From Mesaphorura yosii (taxonomy: Eukaryota; Arthropoda; Collembola; Poduromorpha; Tullbergiidae): a stretch of 56,646 nucleotides of DNA. The notes beneath the pieces were generated by a model. That model was not told where the DNA came from. It saw only the letters and a program-made list of their open reading frames with translations, and did no database searches. The stretch lies in assembly GCA_009869945.1 (NCBI GenBank), contig WIXG01000437.1, positions 1-56,646 on the forward strand, in the 5' to 3' direction. The translations under genes were made by a program, and so were the position numbers. Of the stretch, positions 24,001 to 35,300 are shown one piece after another; within the stretch, counting starts at the first letter, position 1; every line of letters begins with the position of its first letter.

Positions 24001-24436
24001 GCTACCAATTCAACGCACTGCACTGTACAGGATCAGGAGACAATCGGAAACCCGCTGCTTGGAACCGTTTTGGACAACACGCTCACTCGCATTAATTTCG
24101 TCGACTTCTTCCTCTGCTCTCAAGTACGGAGCCAGTGCACCGTGCCTCCAGTGCACTACGTGGTCATTGCGAACGACGACGACTATCCAATTGACACGAT
24201 CCAGAAGCTGACTCACGCGTCGTGCTTCATGTACTTCAACTGTCCAGGTTCGATAAGAATTCCTGGGATCTGTCAGGTGATTAACTAAAGGCATATTTAG
24301 CTTTGATGCTCTGGTGTACTGTGTTTAATTGGGTCTTTTCATGCAGTATGCGCACCGCCTTGCGAATTTGGTTGGATCACACTTGAAACAAGAACCCATT
24401 GAAGCATCAACTCATAAACAACTCTACTATCTTTAA
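21090..24436 (+). CDS. piwi-like: Piwi-clade Argonaute protein
   Basis: piRNA-guided nuclease of germline or somatic transposon silencing, about 830 aa. Thirteen exons: 21090-21250, 21328-21550, 21626-21837, 21907-22023, 22087-22249, 22345-22470, 22540-22711, 22782-22945, 23013-23432, 23491-23688, 23760-23948, 24031-24276, 24347-24436. Visible blocks: N domain (TKLTSNYLHLSVQ), LEIWPGLFTYTRYYDGGLML, PAZ (ITYAEYYKLNYNVEIQ, DQPLF), MID-PIWI from IPLKKWFIFCSQ. The catalytic DEDH set appears complete: D in FIGIDTFH, E in NQETGDQI, D in VFRDGISN, H in QYAHRLANLVG; the C-terminus ends QLYYL. The first junction needs a GC-AG intron (21251-21327) or an indel. The start is uncertain and no RG repeats are seen. 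PolyA at 24493. Confidence 0.9.
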
Positions 24437-24894
24437 TCCTTTATGACTAGATTGTTACTATTTCTTACTTACGGACTAGAGCAGCTTAATTAAATAAATG
24501 CAGCCACAGCTGAACAAAACCTCCAATATGTTACTGTTCTTTCCTGAATTCTGACTTCTCATATTCTCATATGACATGATACTTTTGCAATTTGTTAAGC
24601 AGCATTACCAGAAAGGTTAGATCAGTTAGATACGCGGAAGGGCTGTGATGGGACCAGTTGAGATTCTTGGACATTGAAGTACGAACCACTCACGTTGATG
24701 ATGACCACAAGATCCTGCGAGACAAGGAAAATGGTTCGGACCACAGAGAACGGAAAGGACAAGACACGAACAACAACATGACTCACCATGCTGACGCTGG
24801 TTTCGGCTTCCTGTACCAATTGGTGCCATAGAATGACTTCAATTGGTGAATTGAATTGGTACCTCTTAAAATGAATTAGAAATAACTGCTCGAG
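24437..24894. other. Intergenic; no gene seen
   Basis: Spacer between Piwi and the receptor kinase. Contains the Piwi polyA signal. Short minus-strand open frames at about 24622-24829 overlap each other and are not supported. Confidence 0.4.
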
Positions 24895-27800
24895 ATGTGT
24901 TTGGAATTGCTAATCGCTGTTTGCTTATTGGCTGCCACAGCCACCGAAGCCGATTACGGAGACGACGGCGGATACGATTTTGACCCCGAAGACGTGCAGG
25001 CATTCTGGCCAGAGTCAGTCAACCCCCTAGAGCCGCCAACGATGGCCTTCGAGATTAGGTTCCAGGCGTCCGGACAAAGCATTCGTGAGGACAAGTTGTA
25101 TAATGGAAGTCAATTCGTGTATCCTTCCGATTTCAAGCAGATTATCGTCGAGTGCAATTCTTCGTACCCAAAAAAATGGAAGTTCTCCACGAATTTCGTG
25201 AGTCAACACAGAGTATCCTGACGCTAGAAATCCCATTGTTTATTCGCTGGGACGTGGTGGACCGTTTGTTGTATACCTTTCAGATACGAGACAAGAACAT
25301 CACTGCCTGGTACATCAACAAGACCCGTTTCGTGCGTGCAGACTCAATTTGGAATACGTCAACCTCGTACACATTTCAAACGCGTTTGGCCATCACTTTC
25401 GCGGATGGGAAGGACGCGAGCCTGCAGTATGCATTCAATTGTCTGCACGTCAAAATGAAGGACTTGAGTTCGCACATCAGTTTAATTGCAAATAAGACGC
25501 ATCTGAATGTTAGTTTCTTGGACGGAGCACGTAAGCCCAGTCTGATGACAGTATTTTGTGTAGAAGAATTAAAGGTACTAATATGAAACACAGAAGAGCC
25601 ACCACCGATTGGCCGGTACGGGAAGAACAAAGACTGTGAGCTCACTCTGCACCTTGATCGTACCAACGACACATTCGGATGTTCATTCACTGGAAACGGC
25701 TCCAGCGTCGGAATTCACTCAAAGGCCGTCAACTGTAAAAATACTGACGAATGCACCGCGCTGGCACAGTCTGTAAGTCAAAGCCATCATTCCCTATCAT
25801 CACACACAACAATTAACAACGATCTTCTTCAGAATAATTGCACCTCCTCCATTGTGGAGGGTGCGTGTCCAGGCGCCTGCATTTCATTCGTTCAACGGAG
25901 GGTCTCTGGAATATTTGTTTGTGAAGTCGGAGAACAGTTCTCAAAGCCATCAAACTACAATTCAATGGCAGCCGTTTACTACTTTTCGCTTTCGCAGCCA
26001 AAGAAGCTTTGTAAGCCAGGTTTATTGCTTCTGCTTCATTGGTTCGTAGTGCTGATTTCCGCTCGTTCCAGACTTGGAGAAGGAGATACCGACTGCTCCG
26101 GTTCACGAGATGCTGACCATTCAACTACTAAACTCCAGCGCTGAAGTGTACGTTGATGAAACTCTTTTCTTCAATTGCACGGGCTCAGCGTCGTACTTTA
26201 GTCAAGGCTTCTATTGGATACTGGAGTACAACGATGGGAGGCAGGAGCTCTTGGGTAAATTGGGGCCCTTACTTGAAGGATCGATGAAAACTTTACTAAC
26301 TAAATCTATGCGTGTGGAATGAGTTGCAGGTTCCGAGCCCACTTCACCAGTCTCAAATTACTTGCAAGAGTCCGAGGCCTACACCACGTTAACCGCTATA
26401 CACTTCAACAAGAGTAGAATCCAAGTGTCACAATCACAAAATATCACAGTTTATTGTCTGGGGCCTACAGTGAACAGGTACAAATGGGAAAATGTGTCCA
26501 TGCAGATTGACTTTAAAAGTAAGTGAGGAAAAGTGTACAACGTGAAGCAAATGAAGCCTTTGAGCAGTTTTTGATTTATGTACTGATTTAGACGCCAGAA
26601 GGAACCCGCTCGATCCATTGACTTCGTCTACACGAAGAATTTTAATTCTACTCGGAATCGTTCTCAGTTTTGTCGTGGTACTGCTGGCCTTCTTGTTCTT
26701 CGGAGTTTACTACATCAGGAAAAGGACTCGCGAAGCGAACACGGCGTTTGGACGATTGAGTCAGGATGAAATCGATGATTTCCTGCACGGTGACCCGAAC
26801 CAGGATATTGCAATATTTTACCCGTACAACACTGATTATGAGATTGGGCGAGGACAGTTTAAAATTGGTAAGATAACAAGGATTGTCAATTGTAGATATG
26901 TAAGCCTGATTTCGTAATTATTGTTGATGTAATGTTAAAGAATCCAAAGTATTGGGCGATGGCCAGTTTGGTCAAGTTTTACGCGGCACTCTTGGCAAGG
27001 CTCCAGTCGCTATCAAAACGGTCAAGAAATGCGTGGACATTATGTACGTGAAGGCGCTGCTTTCAGAGTTGAAAATCATGTGCTACGTTGGACGGCATGA
27101 GAATATCGTCAGCCTCATAGGCGCGTGCACTGAGGGCATTGACAAACGCGAAGTGTATCTGCTCGTGGAGTTCTGCGAAAATGGCTGCCTTCTTTCGTAT
27201 ATCAAAACTCATCGCTCTGCGTTCCTAAACTACTTGACTGCTTCTTCAGCACCAGTTTCTGGCTGCTCTGAGCCATTGGCAACAGGTGGAGAGGCCAAGC
27301 TAAAGAAAGAGTCCCGAATTTCACGCCAAAGAGAATTGCGCTGGCTGAAGCAGCAGAGCGTTGTGAATTACCAGAATACTATCACAAAACGCATGTCTTC
27401 GAGGGACTTGCTACGTTGGGCGCTCGAGATTGCGGCTGGGATGGAACATTTGAGCAGTAAAAATGTAAAGTACTACTTAACTAGAAACTAAACTTCACAA
27501 ATATCTTGAACTAGCAAGCAAATACTTAATTTTGGAATTGTTCAGGTAATTCACGGTGACTTGGCTGCGAGGAATGTTTTACTCACTGCCAATCTGACTG
27601 CTAAAGTGGGTGACTTTGGACTCTCCAAGCAACTTTTTGATTATTCCATATATGTGCAGAGAATCGAATGTCCCCTGCCGCTGCGGTGGATGGCCGTCGA
27701 ATCGCTCCGTGATCTTGAGTTCTCGAAGGAGTCTGACGTTTGGTCGTACGGTGTGACCCTGTACGAGATATTTTCACTTGGTCAGCTGCCGTACCCAGCA

Positions 27801-28076
27801 ATTCAATGGGACTTTGATTCCTGGAAACTGATTCGAGATGGATACCGCATGGAAAAACCTGACTACGGCTCTGACGAAGTGTACCGACTCATGCTGGATT
27901 GCTGGCACATCGACCCAATGGAACGGCCTTGGTTCAGTGAACTGACAGAGAATTTCCAGGCGCTCTTGCTCGAATTGGACGAAAGATTCCCGTCCTCGTC
28001 ATCGAACTTTAACAGGAGGCGTGACGTAACGTCATGGTCCAGGCATAACTCTCGAAATCGAAGCACAATGCTGTAA
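24895..28076 (+). CDS. Pvr/VEGFR-PDGFR-like receptor tyrosine kinase (frame break in exon 1)
   Basis: Single-pass growth-factor receptor. Signal peptide MCLELLIAVCLLAATATEA; Ig-like extracellular region; TM RILILLGIVLSFVVVLLAFL; split kinase. Exons after the first end at 25530, then 25594-25772, 25833-26010, 26072-26254, 26330-26518, 26592-26867, 26941-27464, 27546-28076, all in phase. Kinase motifs: LGDGQFGQV loop, VAIK lysine, an insert of about 60 residues after CLLSYIKTH, VIHGDLAARN, DFGLSK, RWMAVESL, SDVWSYGV. The HRD Arg is Gly (HGD), which I recall from Drosophila Pvr too. Near 25190-25205 the frame shifts by one with only a 14-nt GT-AG span, so a base is missing in the assembly or the gene is broken. 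PolyA at 28120. Ligand would be PDGF/VEGF-like. Confidence 0.85.
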
Positions 28077-28344
28077 AAATCTCTTCTATAAGTTAATCTG
28101 AATGGACACGCAAAGTCTGAATAAAAATGTAACATGGTGACCAAACTGTGTTCCGCGTTAATTAATCAGTGCCGAGGTCGTAAATAGAACGAAGGAATAT
28201 GGCATTCCGTCCTTGAATTGTTTGCAAACTTCACAATAATATCGGGAGTCTATACTTTCATCTTGAGTTTGACAAACGGAAAAGAGTATTTGAGCTTTTC
28301 TTCGTTTGGGTTGCTGACTACTCACACATGATGAATCAAGTGCA

Positions 28345-28716
28345 ATGGCATCCTACTCGCAATTCGCATCTGGTATTCATCGATGGACTCAACAGCAGCG
28401 GCCATTGCTTCTAAGTCACCCATTTTCCACGAGAGCGAGCATCCGTTTCACCAATGCTTGTGCCAAGATGAAACTTCGCAAGATGCGCATTCGACATGGG
28501 AATCCTGAAGCTAAAGTGTGTCAAGGTAGAAAGCACTGACTCGTGGAGTAAGTACTGACAGACCTGGATGAGTATTTGGAGGTTAAGCGAGTGAATGACA
28601 AAGTACGCGAGAAGAGAAAGGAGATGCAGGTCACAGCGAGTGCCAGACGAAAGTTGACAGTAGAAGAGTACGAAAAGAAGAGGAGAGCGTCTCTTATGGA
28701 GTCAGAATATGAATAG
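28345..28716 (+). CDS. Small hypothetical basic protein
   Basis: Tentative. An ATG at 28345 opens a frame ending at about 28525 with a possible GTAGAA donor. A 36-nt intron to GACAG would join it in frame (phase 1) to a highly charged segment (DEYLEVKRVNDKVREKRKEM ... EEYEKKRRASLMESEYE) ending at a TAG near 28716. The basic stretch weakly recalls a bZIP basic region (K-R-x-N), but no leucine zipper follows. It could equally be a decayed fragment. Confidence 0.25.
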
Positions 28717-28774
28717 AATAGCGAATTTAATTAAATATGTAATAATTTAATAGGGAAGTAATCATGCAATAATA

Positions 28775-30151
28775 CTACACAACTTCATACTTGCTTAACT
28801 GTATCACTTTGGGGGTGAGCTGAGCCTTAGCGCTTCTCCAATAAATAATGGCAATACAGGCGAAAGTCATCAGCACAACGAATCCGGCTGTATTGATTAA
28901 TTTGAGATAATAGAACAGGATGTCCATCCATATGTCAAGTGAACTGTGTTGACGACGCAGTCTGGATCCCTCGCGCAGGGACTTCTTGTAATTGAGGGCA
29001 ATTATAGCTTCGACCAGCCCTGGACCAGGAAAGTCGGCCATGATGAAGCCCACGTAGTTCAGCTGCTGCTCTTTATTGTCGGTGATGTACCCGTACGTCA
29101 GGGTGTTTGTGCCTTCAAATAGAATTGTGCATACGTGCAGGGCGCAGTCCACTCGAGGAAAGTCCGGCCATTTGGAATGTGACCAGGGAGGTTGCGTGAA
29201 TCCAGTCGGGAGACGGTGTGCCCTCGTCCCATGCGTAACGTGCCCGCTGGCCACGAAGAATGGGAACACGCCTGTGCTGCCTGACAAATAATTCATGTAA
29301 ATCTGGGCCTTGGTTCTGGGCGGATCACTCGATCCTGTGCTGGCGTTGGCGGCAATCAGGTGAGACTTGACCTTGCTCCATTTTGAGTACAGGTCCCAGT
29401 TTGTTTTCAGCACATAGGCATCCTGGGTGTTGAAGTCTGCTTTATAATTAAGACCAAATGGAGATTCTGCGTGGCTCTGATTCTTTGCGGCCGAGACTTC
29501 CTTCGAGAAATCATCCAGAACAACAATTTTCCCACGGATTTCTTCTAACTGGAGTCGAGTGTAATCGCCCTGCGCATCTGCGCCGGACTCGGACTTGGAC
29601 GTATACCAAAAATATGCAGAGTACTCGGGCATCGACTGGTAGTAGATGAAGGTATCTGTGAAGCTGCGAGTGTTGTTGTGATCGTTGTAGTTCTTCGAAA
29701 CGCGCATAAGCACAACCTCGGACGGGTACCTTGCTAGAAACTCGACAACTTCGTCCAGGACGTTGTTGAACCATGCGTGCTGGAAAACTCGGCCATGATG
29801 AATTGCGAATTTGTCATCAATGTGGCGACAGCGAATGTCGAGTACACGAATTCCGGCACGAAGCTGGATTGGGAGTGGAAGAGTTTGCGTGTGGGCGATG
29901 TCACCACCGTAGAAGGCCATGGTGTCGTGTGTTCCAGGCAGGGACAGGTCCAACAGCTCCACGCTGTCGTCCAGCGTACCCATCCAATTACTGTGGTCGA
30001 TGCCTATGTCCGGGTCATGCAAGTAGGCTGGAGAGAAGTCAGAACGTACCAGCGTAACTACAGGTAGGAGCACGATAGTCAACAGCAATTGTGTGTGGAG
30101 AATCAGTCGACAAAGGAGATCTGCAGAGTTTTTTGCCAGCACTGAGATCAT
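28775..30151 (-). CDS. Bacterial-type phosphatidylinositol-specific phospholipase C, membrane-anchored
   Basis: Cleaves phosphatidylinositol (and possibly GPI anchors) to diacylglycerol and cyclic inositol phosphate, probably outside the cell. A single uninterrupted 458-aa frame from ATG 30151. Signal peptide region LLLTIVLLPVVTLVRS; PLC-X domain at about 50-370; C-terminal TM TAGFVVLMTFACIAIIYW with a short cytosolic tail. The pattern follows bacterial secreted PI-PLCs rather than animal PLC-beta/gamma/delta: NWMGTLDDSV, LSLPGTHDTMAF (first catalytic His), GIRVLDIRCR, AIHHGRVFQ (second His), YPSEVVLMRVSKNY, IRGKIVVLDDF and ALNYKKSL near the end. No EF-hand, PH, Y or C2 domain. The lack of introns among multi-exon neighbours suggests retroposition or ancient horizontal transfer. 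Confidence 0.85.
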   Translation of the reverse strand: MISVLAKNSADLLCRLILHTQLLLTIVLLPVVTLVRSDFSPAYLHDPDIGIDHSNWMGTLDDSVELLDLSLPGTHDTMAFYGGDIAHTQTLPLPIQLRAGIRVLDIRCRHIDDKFAIHHGRVFQHAWFNNVLDEVVEFLARYPSEVVLMRVSKNYNDHNNTRSFTDTFIYYQSMPEYSAYFWYTSKSESGADAQGDYTRLQLEEIRGKIVVLDDFSKEVSAAKNQSHAESPFGLNYKADFNTQDAYVLKTNWDLYSKWSKVKSHLIAANASTGSSDPPRTKAQIYMNYLSGSTGVFPFFVASGHVTHGTRAHRLPTGFTQPPWSHSKWPDFPRVDCALHVCTILFEGTNTLTYGYITDNKEQQLNYVGFIMADFPGPGLVEAIIALNYKKSLREGSRLRRQHSSLDIWMDILFYYLKLINTAGFVVLMTFACIAIIYWRSAKAQLTPKVIQLSKYEVV

Positions 30152-30373
30152 GATCAGCCAATGATACCAATGTTGTCAAGTTTAACAAGGCAGCTTGCAG
30201 TGAGTCAAGTTTGACTTGACGAGCGTCAGAAAACTTCCACTTTCACAAATGACACATGTCTTCAAGCGACGAAGAATCCAGTTTCAACGTACTCCCATAC
30301 AAAAATTAGAAAGAAATCTGCTGGTTTCGAGTTATAGTAGCAAAATTTTCAAAAACAGAAGACGGAAGCGAAA

Positions 30374-30823
30374 ATGTTGAAGACTTGGCAAAGCCCAGTT
30401 CTCATTCTCCTCATTCTGAATGCAGTTAACGCACTTGCTTACCGACTCGTAAAGGTTTTCGCACTAATTGGGGCTGAAGCGTTAACTTTAACCGAATCAA
30501 AACATGAAAGAACCTATTGCAAACTATCGATTAGTTGAGCGACCTTCACGATTCACTACACAAAAAAGACCACACTTATATCACATATTAGTTAACCTCT
30601 GCTGGAGTTGCGCAGCACTCTCACCACTCGAGGCCACAGGGGTTCTTGTATTGATAAGTGCAATTTATTACAAGCGTTTGACACATTGGACACTGAACTA
30701 ACCGGAGTTCAGCCCGGACACATGCAAAGAACACGAAGATTCCATCCGGCCACGGTCATGGTAGATACACAATACAGACTTTCAAGGTTCGTGCTCTGCT
30801 CTGAACTGGATGACTATGTTGTG
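30374..30823 (+). CDS. Possible small secreted peptide precursor
   Basis: Tentative. ATG 30374 opens a clear signal peptide (TWQSPVLILLILNAVNALA). A GTTTTC donor after 30454 and a TTCAG acceptor ending 30712 join in phase 0 to a 37-codon basic segment containing RTRRF and RLSRF, ending at a TAG near 30823; AATAAA follows at 30875. The result is about 64 aa with potential dibasic sites, as in peptide precursors. The donor is weak and the second exon could be noise. Confidence 0.3.
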
Positions 30824-31039
30824 TAGTTCTGTTATGAATTATGTGGCTGATAAGCATAATACTAAAACTGCGCAAATAAAATCATATGTTAATAGTTAAT
30901 GCTCATTGCTCCCATATCTCCTTGCTTTTGCATACTTTGTAATGTACACGTACAATGTAGACTTGTAATTTATGATAAGCATGACATTAAAATGCTGCTG
31001 CATCATCATGATTTTTATGGCTATGGCACGTCCGACGTT

Positions 31040-32143
31040 CTACATGGTTCGTATTTCGGCGACTTGCTTTGCTGCTACCTGTTTTTGTTGAGACGGACCG
31101 TCATTGTGACCCTCCTCCATCTGTTTAATGACGCTTCCGTAGAACCCCGAGAACGAATACTTCATTGCGGGACGCTGCTGAGTGGCTATGCCTGCCGACG
31201 CCACGGTCGCGGTTGTTGAAGCGAGAACAGAACCTGCTCCTGGCTGTCGCTTCGCCCTCGTGTGAGTGGTTTCAGGCTCAACTCGCAAGTACTTCCCGTC
31301 TACAATCTCGTAGCCGCTCACAACCGGGTACGGAGGCGGCAACGGGCCGTAATTGTCATCGTCAGCCAGTTCTTCAATGACAGCGTTCGGCCGCAATGGA
31401 AACACGACGAAGCCGTGCTTCTGGAGAACCCACTTGCTCAAATGCACTGAAACGCAAAACATGCCGTGCAAAAATCACGGCGGTGCCTGAAGTCTGATTT
31501 ACATAATGCGAAATGTGGCTTACAATTCTTCGCCGCGTACGGCAGTGTTTTGTTCCTGTAAAACCATCTGTCAAACCAACGATAGAGATGAATAGTGACC
31601 GAGCATAAAATATAGAGCCAAATCACGGCGGCAGTGTATTCGGTGAGTCTGGTTGTGACGATATTCACCTCGAAGTCTAAAAGACAAGGCCATTGCATGG
31701 AATCAAATTCCTGGGCAATGCATGAATAAATGTGTGAATGGGGCAGCACTTGAAATGTAGCTCTTGTCCAGTACATCACGCATTGACCACAGCATCGGAT
31801 GTGAGCCAAGGTACCAAGGCACTTGATGCGCTGCCAGCATCGACTCATTCAACGTCTCCGTCGTGAAATTGAGTTTTGACTCAAGGCAATGTCGAGGGAT
31901 GCCATCAAGCTCATAATTTATCGTGAAATCCGAAGCGTAGTCGTAAATGAACTCTTCGAAATAGCCTTCAGTGGAGAGGAAGACGTAGTTGATGATGATG
32001 CGACCAAAGAGCCAGAACCCAAACTCAGGAGTCTTCGGGTCAGTCGTCTCGCCTTCTTCGACGATGACGGCAGACATTTTGCCAGTGGTTTGTAACAGAA
32101 CAGAAAGAATTTGAACTTCAAGTTCTCGATTTCTTCGGTCCAT
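31040..32143 (-). CDS. Unknown membrane protein
   Basis: Not recognised. Three exons, 32143-31750, 31676-31524 and 31446-31040, joined phase 1/phase 1 with GT-AG introns of 73 and 77 nt (first donor GTGCTG is weak); 317 aa. The ATG is at 32143, with an alternative at 32077. Exon 1 has a hydrophobic run FGFWLFGRIIINYVFL and acidic sequence. Exon 2 carries a likely TM (AAVIWLYILCSVTIHLY) followed by RWFDRWFYRN, a positive-inside pattern. Exon 3 encodes a hydrophilic cytosolic tail with a PLPPPYP proline motif (possible WW or SH3 target) and an Ala/Gln-rich end. Coding nature is supported by consistent phases and composition; function unknown. Confidence 0.6.
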
Positions 32144-32395
32144 CCACTATGGCATGGCCTCGGTTCGGTTCGCTCGAAGCAATGTGATCTTCAGCAGCTT
32201 CTTCTCTTTCTCCAGGCGTTGTTTATTACTTAAAATAAGAACACGGTAATTACTTAAGAAACGGGCCATCAGCGTCTTGTGGTTTATGACTGATAACTGA
32301 CTGCCAGTAATTAATTAACTAGAGGGATCAAGGCACCATATGATTTGAGAAACTGTGAACATAAACATTTATTCAAAGACTAAATAACAAAAGGG

Positions 32396-35300
32396 TCACT
32401 TGTCAGAAGGCAATTTTTGCATTAAAAATAGGTCATCGTCCTCGGAAGAAGATGACTCTACGGATTCATCCTTGGCGTGTTCGTTCTCCACAATATGTAC
32501 TTTCCGTACTTGATTGCGGATGCCTGAATCAGAACCAGAGTCACTATCGTTGTCGTTGTCCTCCACCTTTATATCACCCTCAGCCCTCAAATGAGTTGTT
32601 CCGCCATCAGTCATCACGCCAGCTGCAATTGCTTCGCCAGTCGCAATCAAGACATCTGCCATGCTTCTGTTGTGTTCGACCCTGGTAGAAAAATGGAATA
32701 GTTCGTACTGATCTCACACCGGGTTCTCATGTTAGTTTATGAAAAATCTTACAACAGCATCAGGTCCTTCTGCTTATCGATCATGTTCTTTTCCAACATA
32801 TTCAATGCTGGCCGGATACTTGGGTCTTGCTTAAGCTCCGTCAAGTGCACACCGAGAAAGACTTTTGCCCATTTAACACACACGTCAAAATGTCGACTTT
32901 CAGCGAATTCAGCAGCCAGAAACTGCATGAAAAGTGGCCAGTAAGTTGGAGCCAAGCTTTTACAAACTGATTCAACTGCAAATAGTAAAGTGAATTCTTG
33001 TAACTAATTTGAGCATGTTCATTCAGGGCAAATTGACTTCTCACTTACGGCTTGAAACCGGAATGTGCTCGAATACATCACGAATTTTGTCCTTGATGTT
33101 TAGGCGTAAGGCTAACATCAGCGCTGTAATTGTCAAGTAATCAAGTTAATGAAATGCAATAAAATATTAAAGTAGATTCAGACGCACAGTCCATCTCGGT
33201 TCTAACCTTTGTCATACTCTGCCTCAAGCACCGCCGTCTTGATTGATGCGGGTGTGGCATCCTCGCCTGCTGAGAACGGGACAAAGATTCGCCATGTATC
33301 GTAGTTATACAGGAAAAGCCCCTCGGTGGAAGTTGCAATCCACTGCATGCCTGTCCAAACATATAATTATAATTATTTGCAGGTTCTTCCCTGAATTACA
33401 CGAGACAAGCACCCACCCGTTGGAGAAAAGCACACCGACGTCACACGAACCATCGGCCGAACGGACCTCGAGGACATATCTCCCATTTTCACACCAGGCA
33501 GCGAGAGTTTATCATTAAATTCTCCGTTTTTATTCACAAGGGCAAGATTGCCAAAATCTGTGATATTTTTGTGATGAATGAATTCCTAATAGAAAAGAAG
33601 TAGAATCTAATCGTATCACCAAGCCTCGAGAGTGAGAATTAATCCATGCACAATAAATCTTACGTTTATTCCATCCAAAGACTGGTTCTGCGTAATTTTA
33701 TATTTTTGGATGAGCATTCTTCTCTCGCTATCGTAGTAGCAGATATTTTGTGACTCTCCAGCGGCGAGCAAGTACATGCCATCAGGAGAGTAGCTCAACG
33801 TGGTGAACGCTCTAAAGAGTAATACATACATGTATTTTCGAAGATGAAAGCAATGGGAGATAGAACTTACTTTGCAGCTAAATTTTTCTTTGCCGTTATT
33901 TTGTCAGTCATTGAAATGCCGGATCCCAGGTGATTCCTTCCTTCAATTGTGCCTCTTTGTTGACAGGTGGAAGATTTGAACAGCAGGATGTGACAATCCA
34001 ATGTTCCGACAGCGACTTCTTCACCATCGGGTCGATATGCAAGACAGGTACCTAAATTGAACGCACAATTAACTAAAGTACAACAACAACGACAATGCAG
34101 CACAACACTCGGTTATGAACCTTCGCTATTCAATTGGACGATTTCATGTGCTCCGCTTGTTTCAATGGTCTCCCATACTCTTAGCGTTCTGTCCAAACTA
34201 ATGGAGGCCAATTGTGACGAACCAATCGATGGTGAAAACTTTACCGCCGTGACGGGTCCTTCGTGGCCACCGAAAATCTTAAACGGAGTACATATTAAGT
34301 TAAGTTCCAATTCACAAAAGGTTCCAAGCGACGAAGATAGAAAGTATACCTCTAGAAGCTTTCCAGATTGCATTGACCATAAGAAAATATCAAACAAATC
34401 AATCGCTCCAGCCGCCACGAATTGACCACTAGAATCTACTGTCACACATGAGAATTGAGCGGGGTGTGGCGATGTGAAGGTACGAAAATTCCGATACCTA
34501 AATGAAAGAGATTATTCATCCATCATTTTATTCAGATTAACAAAAGTGGCTGCGGGCGTACCGGACTAAATCAAACGCCCGAATTGTTCCATCCAACGAA
34601 GATGACAAAAGGGCCTTTCCATTCTGTGTGAAAACTACGCCCGTAATCGTGCTGGAATGGTCGTCGAATGTTACGAAGCAAAATGAAGAACGAGTCTCCC
34701 AAACTTTAACCTGAATACAGACAAATAAAAATGCGCAATTCTTGACCGGGAAGCGCTGAAAATAGATTAATACCTTTCCATCTTGCCCACCCGTCACAAT
34801 GTGTCTTCCATCCAGGGAAAAGGAACACACGTGCATCGTGTTCAGATGGCCTTGTTGCTTCAATACGTATGAATCACTTGGCCACTCCCAAACCAGTAGT
34901 TGGCCTAATGTTGGGCAGCCAAAGGCAATCCAATCGCCGCGAGGGTTCAAGGTTATTGTTGAAATGTGGTGCTCAGAAATACTGTAGAATAGCATGATGC
35001 GCTAATTGTTTATCGTTTGTCTTAATTACTTTCCCAGTTTCAAATGAACAAGCACATTACCTGTAGCTCTTAACTTTTTCGAGACCAGGTAAAGTATGCA
35101 TTATGAAGACTCCATCACTGTAACCTGTAAATAGGTTTTCTGTTTTCTTGTTGTAGGCAACGCAGGTAAGCTTAATTCTTCTGTCCGCATATTTTTTCTC
35201 CCCGTCAGCACCGCCAGATCCATCAGCATCATACAAATAATGACGTCCCTGCTTTAAAAATCGTATGCGGTCACTGGAAACAAGCGTATCTTCTGCTTCA

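Noticed and set aside
25198..25211. 14-nt GT-AG span that would restore frame in the receptor kinase
   Set aside because: Impossible as an intron.
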